From: Patellaria atrata CBS 101060
Lineage: Eukaryota > Ascomycota > Dothideomycetes > Patellariales > Patellariaceae
Reading direction: 5' to 3'
NCBI GenBank assembly: GCA_010093705.1
Contig: MU006110.1
Location: 200,090-264,089, forward strand
Length of the DNA stretch: 64,000 nucleotides
The notes under the pieces are model-generated. The model did no database searches. It saw only the letters and a list, made by a program, of their open reading frames with translations, and had not been told where the DNA came from. Both the position numbers and the translations under genes were made by a program. Below are positions 33,393 through 42,800 of this stretch, in pieces (the first letter of the stretch is position 1; every line of letters starts with the position of its first letter).

Positions 33393-34318
33393 ATGCGTCT
33401 TGCTTCTCTCAAGCTTTCCCTCCTACTAGTAGTCATCTGTCTGTTGATCGGATGCACTTCTGGAGAACCAATGTCTGAGGACGCTGGCTGGACGGGCGGC
33501 TCCACCGAGTACCCATATCCCAGCCCAAACGACCAACTCTTATGTTACATTTGCTCCCTCGCGTCGGCCTGGTGCAAATGTCAAGCACAGGTTGAAACAG
33601 TATGTATACTCGACACTACTTGTAATTACCGTGCTAATTAGTCCTCTAGACGCAAAGGCCAGATCCAGAACAGAGGATACGTGAGAACGAACTTTACCTT
33701 CGACATCCATATAGCTGGGAGCGCCATACAAGTCCAATCGATCCAAGACTGATCCAGCGTATCGACTCCCCACAAGCGTCCAATAATGATACCGTCTCAC
33801 CTCCTGACCTGGAGTGGAATCAACGAACAATATCACCCTCCCTCCTTATATTCAGAGAGGAATCTCCTGCTGATATCCAGGAAGCTATACCCTCCTGGAC
33901 GGAAGATACATACAATGCAGGCGATAGAACGGGCCTATCGGACAAGACGAAGCGGATTGCTCCCGTACCTGGCGGCTTCAGATGTGACTATCCTGGTTGC
34001 AGTATTGTCTGTAATAGGAAGTGCGAGTTAAAGTAAGTCCACTACCTGCTCCTACGCTTTTCCAAACTTTAGCTAATCTTTCCTAGTCGGCACATGAAGA
34101 AACATCTTCCAAAGTCCAGGCGGAATCACAAATGCGAGACTTGCGACGAAAGATTCTTATACCCCAAAGACAAAAGGCGACATGAGGAATCGGTCCACAA
34201 AAGATCCGACACATCTCCTAGATTTGAATGCAATGTGCGACCTTGTCATGCGAGATGCTTCAGTAGGGAAGACAATCTGAGAAGACACATTCGCAAGCAA
34301 CATCCCAACACTGCTTAA
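33393..34318 (+). CDS. C2H2 zinc-finger protein with a secretion-type N-terminus
   Basis: Three exons: 33393-33599, 33650-34032 and 34087-34318, giving 273 residues. Exons 2 and 3 encode a middle region rich in proline/acidic residues and three C2H2 fingers: CDYPGC...CELNRHMKKH (split by intron 2 and restored by it), CETCDERF...RRHEESVH, and CNVRPC...DNLRRHIRKQH. This indicates a DNA-binding regulator in the nucleus. Oddly, exon 1 starts with MRLASLKLSLLLVVICLLIG, a strong signal-peptide-like segment, then four cysteines. If intron 1 (33600-33649, GTATGT donor) is retained, translation ends at 33641 after 82 residues with extra cysteines, a typical small secreted peptide. The internal Met in GEPMSEDAGW could instead start a nuclear form. 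Exon 2 cannot begin its own frame because a stop directly precedes it. Confidence 0.72.
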
Positions 34319-35359
34319 ACGCGACATTTTTTAATTTTTTTTGGTACTAGATTACCTCATGGAACCTCTTTTTGTCTTCTTGCGCTCCAAATTTCCACTA
34401 CTAGCTGAAAGCGTTTTTGGAGTTCGAAAATTGCGCTCTTGGATTTATCGCGCTGTGCAGCTTCCCTTTCTATTCTATTTCTTGTCTCTTGCTGCGTTTG
34501 ATACCTAAAGCTCTTTGTTGGCTTCAGAGGCCGTTCGGCTCCGGATTGTTTTAACAGTGGCCATGGGTTCCATGGTCCCACCAAATAAAGGGTGTATGTG
34601 AAGGCTGGGTTGTCTAATCTCCTGGGGATAACATATGTAGGCGTTGGTATTTCTATGAATATTTGAATATATGATCGTCAAGACCTTTGATAAGATGTCG
34701 ACGTCTGTGATGAACCTTCGGTTGCGATTCCTGATATGGGCACATGGATCCTACGAGTGGCCATGTCTCGGGGTGATTTGTTGTCATTATACTGGACCAT
34801 AATTCTGATTCATGCGCCCCAATACTGTCTCTGTATTGTACCACCTCTACCTAGCATCCAAGAGAACCCACTGGTGACCTAAACCTTCAACTGACTCGGC
34901 AGGGTGTGGCTGGTGAGCGTTCCGTCCCAGACGGGAGAAGGCATCAGCCTCAACCGTTCAAATTTTAGTTTAATCGTGCTCCTTGAGAAACGTCAACCAC
35001 GTACAAACTCCTTCATCTCACGTCTTGTCTCACTTTGTCCTTTGTGTATCCGTCCGGTTATTCTTGTACTGACTGGGCCATGCTGAGGCCATTTCGGTCG
35101 ACGAACATTAATAAGGTGCTCAGCTTCATCGCCTCGGTGTGGATTTATCCACCACCGACAACCCCGCCTTAGAGGGGTAGGGAGTACGATGTACCGAATC
35201 GTAGGAAATGTCCATCGTAGTACAGGGAGTATAATGCGGTGGCACTTCTACTGTAGAAAGATGATTCTGCATTGGTGTCTCTCCTTACCCTCCTATTTTC
35301 GAATTATATAGCAAATCAATTGACATCTTAACTTCCTATCCCGTCTCTTTTGAGTAAAT
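34319..35359. other. Intergenic; possible decayed gene on minus strand
   Basis: Contains the low-confidence minus-strand coding traces at 34357-34844 (listed separately) and the promoter of L-galactonate dehydratase on the right, which is T-rich near 35280-35350. Nothing else was recognised. Confidence 0.4.
34357..34844 (-). pseudogene. Possible decayed or unspliced-unknown gene
   Basis: Two overlapping minus-strand frames have protein-like composition. The upstream frame includes HPETWPLVGSMCPYQESQPK and ends at a TAG near 34653. The downstream frame can be read from IEIPTPTYVIPRRLDNPAFT through WNPWPLLKQ and a basic helical tail (RNRIEREAAQRDKSKSAIFE) to a stop at 34357. A frameshift or an intron too short to be normal would join them. 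No family was recognised. It may be a gene remnant, a gene with missed exons, or chance. Confidence 0.25.
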
Positions 35360-37166
35360 ATGGTGACCATACTAGACTTCGAGACGAGAGACGTGAGGTT
35401 CCCAGTGAGCAAGTTCCCGGGAGCCAGATGGCATGATTAAACCCAGTGAAACTGATAGCATGTAGACCTCCATGGACAAGACGGGTTCAGATGCAATGAA
35501 CGCGGCGGGAGACTACTCAGCAGCTTACTGCATCCTCAAAACCGACAGTCCCCACAGCGGACACGGCATGGTATCCCTCCACATCATCACCACCCTAGTC
35601 CCTCCCCTAACGTATCCCAGACCTTCACAATCGGCCGCGGAAACGACATCGTCTGCCACGCGATACGCCACCTCGCCGACCGAGTCAAAGGCAAGAGCCT
35701 CGAATCCCTGGTCGAGAATTGGGGCAAGACATGGCGTTATCTAGTAAACGATAGCCAACTCCGCTGGATCGGGCCCGAGAAGGGCGTCATCCACCTCGCA
35801 CTCGGCGCCGTCGTGAATGCGCTTTGGGACCTCTGGGCTAAGGTGCTTAACAAGCCTGTCTGGCGCATCGTTGCGGATATGACGCCCGAGGAGTTCGTTC
35901 GGTGCATAGATTTCCGGTACATTACCGATGCGATAACACCCGAAGAGACGGTTGAGATGTTGAGGGAGAAGGAAGGGGGGAAGGCAGAGAGGATAAAGGA
36001 GGCGGAGGCGAATAGGGCGGTGCCGGCGTATACGACTAGTGCAGGGTGGTTGGGGTATGGGGAGGAGAAGATGAAGGGATTGTTGGAAGAGACGCTGAAG
36101 ATGGGGTATAGGCACTTTAAGGTGAAGGTTGGGGGGAGCGTGGAGGATGATAGGAGGAGGTTGGGCATTGCGAGGAACGTGATTGGGTATGATAGAGGGA
36201 ATGTTCTTATGATTGATGCGAATCAAGTAAGCCGACGTTTCATTATTTTCGACATGTTGCCATGTGTGGTCCTTTTTGGTTTCTGTACAGGTGATGTATG
36301 CACAACGCGTGCAATTATTTCGGAAATTCTGTGGCTGCTGTACACCTTATGTATGAACAACGCGTACTTTAAGGTTTGAATGCTCCGCGTTACTGTACAT
36401 CTGATGTACGAACAAACCTGGAGCTCGACCGCGTCTCCATTCGGTCTCGCACAATCTTTACACTCTAGTCAGAGGTGTCTAGTATGGCTATCTGTACCGG
36501 AACCAAGGATAACCCCAATAGTGGAAAAGACGGTCATATCTTCCCAGCATACAAGATCCCACTAACCATCCTCAGATCTGGTCCGTCCCGGAAGCGATCG
36601 AATACATGTCTCACCTCCTCGAATTCCGTCCCTGGTTCATCGAAGAGCCCACCTCCCCCGACGACATCTCCGGCCACGGGACCATCCTCCGTGCCCTCGC
36701 TCCCCACAACATCGGCGTCGCAACAGGAGAAATGTGTCAAAACCGGGTAATCTTCAAGCAACTCCTTCAATCCCACTCCATCACCGTCTGCCAAATCGAC
36801 GCCTGCCGTCTCGGCGGGGTAAACGAAGTTCTCGCCGTGCTGCTCATGGCTGCCAAATTCAACGTCCCAGTTGTCCCGCACAGCGGCGGCGTGGGACTGC
36901 CGGAGTACACGCAGCATCTGAGCACGATCGACTATGTGGTCGTGAGTGGACGGAAGAGCGTGCTGGAGTATGTGGATCATTTGCATGAGCACTTTTTGCA
37001 TCCGAGTAGGGTTGATGAAGGGTTTTATGTTACCCCTACCGAGCCGGGGTATAGTGTGGAGATGAAGAAGGAGAGTATGAACAGGTTTGAGTACCCCGGC
37101 CGGGAAGGGGTGAGTTGGTGGAAGCAGGAGGAGGCGAGAGCTATATTGGAGGGGGAGAAGATCTAG
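35360..37166 (+). CDS. lgd1: L-galactonate dehydratase (enolase superfamily)
   Basis: Four exons: 35360-35404, 35466-35570, 35621-36226 and 36576-37166, giving 448 residues, as usual for LGD1. It removes water from L-galactonate, the second step of fungal D-galacturonate (pectin) breakdown. The short first exon gives MVTILDFETRDVRFP, joined to TSMDKTGSDAMNAAGDYSAA. Family motifs follow: TIGRGNDIVC, RWIGPEKGVIHLALGAVVN, the catalytic lysine region HFKVKVGG, the metal ligands in DANQ and IEEPTSPDD, and GVATGEMCQNR, then VPHSGGVGLPEY with the catalytic histidine. The human relative is ENOSF1 (L-fuconate dehydratase), so an L-fuconate role is the alternative. The last intron is 349 nt, because it holds three 55-bp repeat copies. 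No other galacturonate pathway gene lies in the window. Confidence 0.93.
36283..36440. repeat. 55-bp tandem repeat, three copies, inside the last lgd1 intron
   Basis: CTGTACA followed by (T)GATGTATG-like sequence and ACAACGCGT starts at 36283, 36338 and 36393, exactly 55 bp apart. Identity is highest over the first 30 bases of each copy. It accounts for the unusual length of this intron. Confidence 0.7.
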
Positions 37167-37819
37167 GGAGCAGGTATAGCGGGCTAGTACGTGGTTTGGG
37201 GGGTGATGGGGGTTGTAGAAATGACTGGAGAAAGGAATAGCCGTACGGGGGTATGGAGGGGGCTGTGGTGATCATTTGGGACTCAGAATAGAGTAACCTT
37301 TTAGGAAGTCAGTAGGGACTACCATAGCATGATAATAAATTAGGGAGGCCCTATATGGTAACCATAAGGAGGTTAAAGCATAGCTAATGTAGCCTAATAC
37401 GCAATTGTACATAGAGAAAAGTGGTAATTGCACAATTCGGACAAAAGACACCAGCATTTCACGGTAAATATAGAGCTTGTGTAAAAGAACAACAGATAAT
37501 ACCAGCCCTATGCAGTAGGAAGAAGGATAGAATTAGTAGAATTCAGACTGTACTAGCCCTTTAGTCTAACCTTTAGGCGATTCTTGGACAGTTAATAAGG
37601 GTAAATGGGGAATTTATGCATAAAAATAGGCGGTATTTGTACAGATCAGACGGTAATCACTAGCAGAGAAGAAAGTAGTCCAGCGGTATGCCCTTTTGCG
37701 GGCGAAGATCATCATAATGTATTGTCTTATAGAAAGACGAAAAGCTATCTACTCCAATGTTCCAACCAACTCCAGACACCAAACAAGACGCAACGCCAGA
37801 CCAGAGAGCTAGCGCAGGG
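37167..37819. other. Convergent intergenic spacer
   Basis: The 653 bp between the lgd1 stop and the rhodopsin-like gene stop are AT-rich without protein-like frames or repeats. Confidence 0.45.
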
Positions 37820-39153
37820 TTAGTGACGGCGAGGATTCACGAGTGAATCCTCGCTCGTCCTAACCCCGTGTACGTCCGCACCACGGAGGGTCCCAGCGCG
37901 AACTGGGGGGAGCAGGGGGGACGGGGGGCGCACGACAGGTGGACCCATACGGTCAACCCGTTCGGACGAGAAGGGGTAGTTCCTCGCCCAAGCAGGGTTG
38001 CCGGATGGGCCGTACATTGGGTCGTGCGGGTCGCCTGCCGGGGGCGCAAGAGGGGGCGATGGGGCCCTCGTGCTGGCCTGGGGCTGCATCTCGATATCGT
38101 TTCCACCCGGGTACTCGTGCGCAACTGAGCGGTTGCGGTAGAGACAGGGTATGTGGAAGGAGGGTTGACGAGACGAGATCGAGAGAGCCCCGAAGAGTTG
38201 CGCTCCGAGGACGGGGAGGCAAACCAGCACGAGGGCCACATTCATCTCCATCGCTGTTCCAATTGTCGCTGTACGCTGCTCGCTCAGACCGGTGATATGG
38301 TCGTTGAACGTATTTATCTTCAGGAACAGGCTGTACACGGAGAGTCCGACGGTCCTATTCGTTTGTCAGTACAGATAGGTGAGAGATAGGGGTATAGTAC
38401 GTACGCAAAAGCGAAAACGAGGATGGTGACACTGTGGAGAAGAGTAGCCAAGCTACGGTTCGGATACAGAGACAAGATCCAAGTCATGGATATCATCGCC
38501 AGGAATTCCGCGACGATAACAGTGACCGATGCCGTGATGAGTAAAGCCTTGACATTGACGCAATGTGCGCCAGCAGGAGTGACGGAAGATGCGTGAAACC
38601 ATCCCATGAATCCGATTGGAGAGCACTGGAACAAGATGGCAAAGAAGAATGCAATGAAGGAGGCCATATTGAAACCAAGGAGGATCCTGAATATGGTTCG
38701 TGCTCGGCGGGAAGGAACATTAAAACCGGGATCAATGCATAGAGCATTAAACGCCATGATTGTGAGGTACATGACGGCAAAGTATAGATGTTCGTTGATG
38801 TAGGAGAAGTGTTGGAGGCGCAGACTGGCGACAAACGGGACGTCATGCGGGGCGGAGATAAATTCATGAAACTCTTATGCAGTAGTGAGTAAGATGATGT
38901 GGAAGCGAGGTGATAGTGAGGTGACCATGATATGGATGTGAGGGAAAGTAAGCTGATAACGGGGTGACTTACCCAGAATAACAGTAGCAGTACGAACAGC
39001 ACAGCAAAAAGATGCAATCATCATAAAAACATCATCCCAGTCGAGATTACGACGCTTGTAGCGGATGATAAGACGGGTGACGACGAACGTTTGAGCAATG
39101 ACCTGACCAACTAGAGTAAGGATAAGGACGTGAAAGAAATCCGGGTCAATCAT
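37820..39153 (-). CDS. Fungal rhodopsin-domain / PTH11-like seven-helix membrane protein
   Basis: Three exons: 39153-38973, 38873-38405 and 38354-37820, giving 394 residues. Seven hydrophobic helices can be followed: FFHVLILTLVGQVIAQTFVV, DVFMMIASFCCAVRTATVIL, LYFAVMYLTIMAFNAL, FRILLGFNMASFIAFFFAIL, ALLITASVTVIVAEFLAMIS, LLHSVTILVFAFATVGL and MNVALVLVCLPVLGAQLFGA. RYKRRNLDWDD after helix 1 is the typical first loop of this family, and CSPI precedes helix 5. A cytosolic proline-rich tail of about 120 residues follows. Relatives include PTH11, a surface-sensing receptor of plant pathogens, but many members are of unknown role and CFEM is absent here. Both introns restore frame (phases 1 and 2). 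The tail ends in a 26-bp palindrome. Confidence 0.88.
37829..37854. repeat. Near-perfect 26-bp palindrome at the end of a coding region
   Basis: GCGAGGATTCAC, two bases, then GTGAATCCTCGC: a 12-bp perfect stem. It lies within the last ten codons of the rhodopsin-like gene, so it could fold at the mRNA 3' end. Confidence 0.9.
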
Positions 39154-39604
39154 TTTGGTAGAGTGAATAAGGTGATATCGGTAGGTGTGGTAAAAGGGTG
39201 TCTGCTATTGCCTTCAGAAAATTAGCAAAGGGAAGAAAGATAGTTAGTAGGGTAGAAAACAAAAACTTACTGTTGTTACCTGCGAGTAAGGTTGAAGAAA
39301 TAAGGTTGAAGAAATAAGGTTGAAGAAATAAGGTTGAAGAAATAAGGTTGAATGAAGGTGGTAGAAGATATTTATGTTGACTTTCGTCGCGTCGTTTGCA
39401 GGTGATCCGTGCGGGGAGGTAAGTGAAGGGTATCACCAAGTAACGCGTTGTTGAGAGGTGGAAAGGTGCTTTGTTTTCAAAGGAGGTTGACTTCAGGGTC
39501 CGTGAATCTCAACCGATCGTGACTTTTGTGAAGTATTAGCGTCAGGTGACTGATATGGACTTGAATAATACTTACTTGACTCGAATGAAGCGAAATAAGG
39601 TCAA
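39154..39604. other. Promoter region of the rhodopsin-like gene with 14-bp array
   Basis: Begins directly upstream of the membrane protein start. The 14-bp array at 39286-39354 lies 130-200 bp from the ATG. No other gene is visible. Confidence 0.45.
39286..39354. repeat. 14-bp tandem repeat, about five copies
   Basis: The unit AAATAAGGTTGAAG occurs three times without change, flanked by a partial first copy (GTAAGGTTGAAG) and a variant last copy. Confidence 0.92.
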
Positions 39605-39860
39605 GTAGAATGTGAACAGGTAGAAGACCGGACTGGGCAGCTTCAACTGTCCTAGGAAGGATGAAATGAGGTTGGAAAGGAGCAAAAGGCCCGGCTGGGC
39701 ATCTTTAGCTGTCCCTGGAGAGATGAATTGAGGCGGGAGAAGGGTTTGAAGGCTCGATTGGGTATCTTCAACCGTTAAAAGAGATGAAGTGAGATGAGGA
39801 AAGGAGCAGAAGGCTCGACGGAGCATCTTCAATTGCTGTAGAAGAGGTGGAGTGGAGTGG
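39605..39860. repeat. About 63-bp tandem repeat, four diverged copies
   Basis: The core GGC(C/T)CG-(G/A)(C/T)TGGG(C)ATCTT(C/T)A(A/G)C(T)GT recurs with its CCG/TCG at 39628, 39691, 39754 and 39815, that is at spacings of 63, 63 and 61. Each core is followed by GAGATGAA(G)TGAG-like sequence. On the minus strand the first spacings keep a common frame, and a 136-residue frame (39572-39982) runs through all copies as a leucine-rich 21-residue repeat; I doubt that it is a real protein. Confidence 0.75.
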
Positions 39861-42800
39861 AAGAAATGAAGAGGAAGAGAGCATAGAGGAGACATATAGA
39901 CGGGGACCTGGAATCCGGCTGATGGATTGAGCAAGATCGGATGATATGACTCCTCTTTGACGTTTGACCAGATGAGAGACAAGGTATCTTATGGTGTGTA
40001 TGAGGTGCATCTGGAATGAGGCTGACAGATAAGGGAGCGGAATCGGGGGAGGGAATGGGCGGAATATCTTTTCCTCATATACTGTGATTCAATGAAAGGA
40101 GATAGAGTAGTTGGACTGGCTCATGCCTCTCACTGGAGGTGCAAAAGGGGTACTTGTAGGATATGAAGGAGTAGAGAGTAGAAAAGCCTGTTATAATACT
40201 ATGGTGAATGAGGGAATATTTCCTATAACATAACTTTTCTGACTAACTATACACCCGCATTGAACAGAGCCCACTACTTAACTCTACAGCTCTACGATAT
40301 CCCGATCAGATGCCAGATCGGACGATACGCCGTTTTCCGTACCACAAGCGTACAGTGACCGATGAGTCCATATTGGGAAATATGGAGATATGAAGTTAGT
40401 AAGTGTATGGGTGAGCCGTAATTATGCACATATTTGGTTGCGGAGAAAATTGAAAGCAACGGATGTCTGTAAAGGAGACTAAAAGAGAGTCTCTTTAGAT
40501 TACAGAGCACGAAAACTTAAATTACGAACAAAGGGAAGCATAGATCCTATTACAATTAGAAAATCTGGAAGATTTTAGGCGCCAGAATGTATAAACATTT
40601 CTAAATAAGAGGGAAGGGTATATATAGATCGAACAAGTATGGGGCTTTGCTGCTAATGGGACGTTTAGGCTATGTCCGTCTACGTATGGGACGGTTGACA
40701 TTATGGAGAATAGTTCAATAACAGCTAGAAGTCAACAGCTATCCCAGTGTGTTTTGAGGAATTGGGGAGTTCTGAGAATGGATGACTTAATTGATGATGA
40801 TAAGAAGTAGACCCGTAAAGAATTGTATTGGCTTACACGTATTATCTTTCGCCAGGACCAATCCTTGGAGATATACATAGTAGGAGTATATGGCACAAGT
40901 GAAAAAGTGAATAAGGGCAACTCTATATACCAATTGTTGTCTTTTCTCGATAAAAAGAGCTTTTGAAACGGGGGCCACTTACCATTTGGAAATTTCAAGC
41001 GAAGAGATAGTGTGTCGAGAGCTCTGAGGGAAGGTTATAACGTTATTTGGCAAAAGATAGATATGGCTGGCAATTGTGAGATATTTATTGTCACGCCGAA
41101 GCTCACAACAAGAGACCGATGGCTTTTAGTGGTCTCATTTGGGCCAAAGGTGAAGTTAGGAGAAGACAGTAAGGGAGATACTACTCATACGGTTGGAATT
41201 AGGAAAATAGAATATGAAAAAGACCGCCATATTTTCTTATAGAATATATATTCAATGCAACTTCGGAATCGAGGTGCAAAACCTTTCCTGAGGATAATAT
41301 AAATCGTTTATAGAGGACGCTGAAATATCCGCCATATTTACTGCAGATGATAGCATTAATAAAGGAGGAAAACACGTCTAAAAGCATTCAATTCTCCGCT
41401 TTCAGAGAATATAATGAGACTAGAACGTCTAGGACGCAGTTTGGGTCTTGTTATACCTCACCTGAGCCAATACCAGTGATGGTATTTCTCTATATTTTGG
41501 TGGTCGATGGGATGAAGTTAACTTTGGCTTCACAGGGATGGGTGACACCAGCGAACGCGAGACGAATGGCTGGGCGACGGGAAAATTCACCCCCATCCTC
41601 GAAAACCGCACCTTTCCGTCTCATCATAGAGAATACCACTGAAATAAATCATCCTCGATAACAAACGGCTGGAATCTTTTCCTATATGTCATCACACCGG
41701 TCCCGTTATAGATGATAATGCCCTATCCGTGGTTATGAACACCTGTTATCGCCTCGAGGGGCCTCACCCTTTTCGCTGAGAACCACATTGTTCAATTTGA
41801 TCGGAACGGGCATAGAATGAGCGTATACGGATATGAACCGGTCATGGGCAGTATTAAAGGCAATATTATTTGCATTGGAGGACCCAGTATCCTCAAGCCC
41901 GATATCAGCTTTCACTTCTCCCTTATGGTGCAAGAGGGTGATATACACTCTCATCGACCCGTTGAACCGATTCACCGCATCGTGTACCCCACCAGACATC
42001 CTACAAGCGCCTCTGGAGTCGGAGAAAATATGAAGAAGACAGGGACAAAGTTGGACAATGACTAGGATGTGCTAGAATTGATAGTACTACACATGTCTCA
42101 TAGTGATTGAGGAGATCAATGCACGCCCGTTCTTTTCTGGCCCCTTAAAGGTGGCCAAAGAAGGGAAATATTGGGGTAATGCGGCCGATTTACAGTTATG
42201 GAGTATGAGTTGGCTCGTAGAGGATGAGCGAGGCTCAACTTGAGCGTCAGGTACTTTCAACGGGTGACGGTGGTGATAATAATCCTAACGTGCTGAGGAT
42301 GGAAGATAGCCTCAAGGGTGGGCGATCCCATTACATCCGGAATCTTCGCAGCTACAGACTTTCAAGACCCATCACACTAAGCTCCCAGTCCGTATGATTC
42401 TTTGTAGAGGATGTAGAAACGAAGAGTGTGGGCACTCGATCCGTATCGTGTCCCTAAGCCCTTTCATTGCGGCCGAGTCGATCGCTTCGAGCCAGGATTC
42501 ACTTCGAGGATTCTGATCACTTAGGGCTCCCTCGCATCTTTTTGATTCTTTCAATTCCCTACATTTCTTTCAGTATGCTTTGTATAGTTTGTCTCATAAA
42601 GACATCTCCAATGGGCTTCTCATACCGTTATCCCAACGTTATACTCCTGCAACCTGCTATGCCTCATTTCGACCCTAGCAAATCTCTCTCGCCGCAGGTT
42701 TCGTATGCATCATTATCTTCTTCCAGCCTCTTTGTTGCCGCAGTCCCCGGTTATCTTGTGGACATCATAAGGTACTCTGATCCTGGCCCTGCCCATCATC

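Noticed and set aside
39572-39982. 136-codon minus frame over the 63-bp array
   Set aside because: The frame exists because the spacing is a multiple of three in most copies. Composition is that of a low-complexity repeat, so it is annotated as repeat, not gene.
41733-41999. Minus-strand 88-codon frame with ordinary amino-acid composition
   Set aside because: No family resemblance, no linkable neighbouring exon, and overlapping plus-strand frames of equal quality. Chance cannot be excluded.
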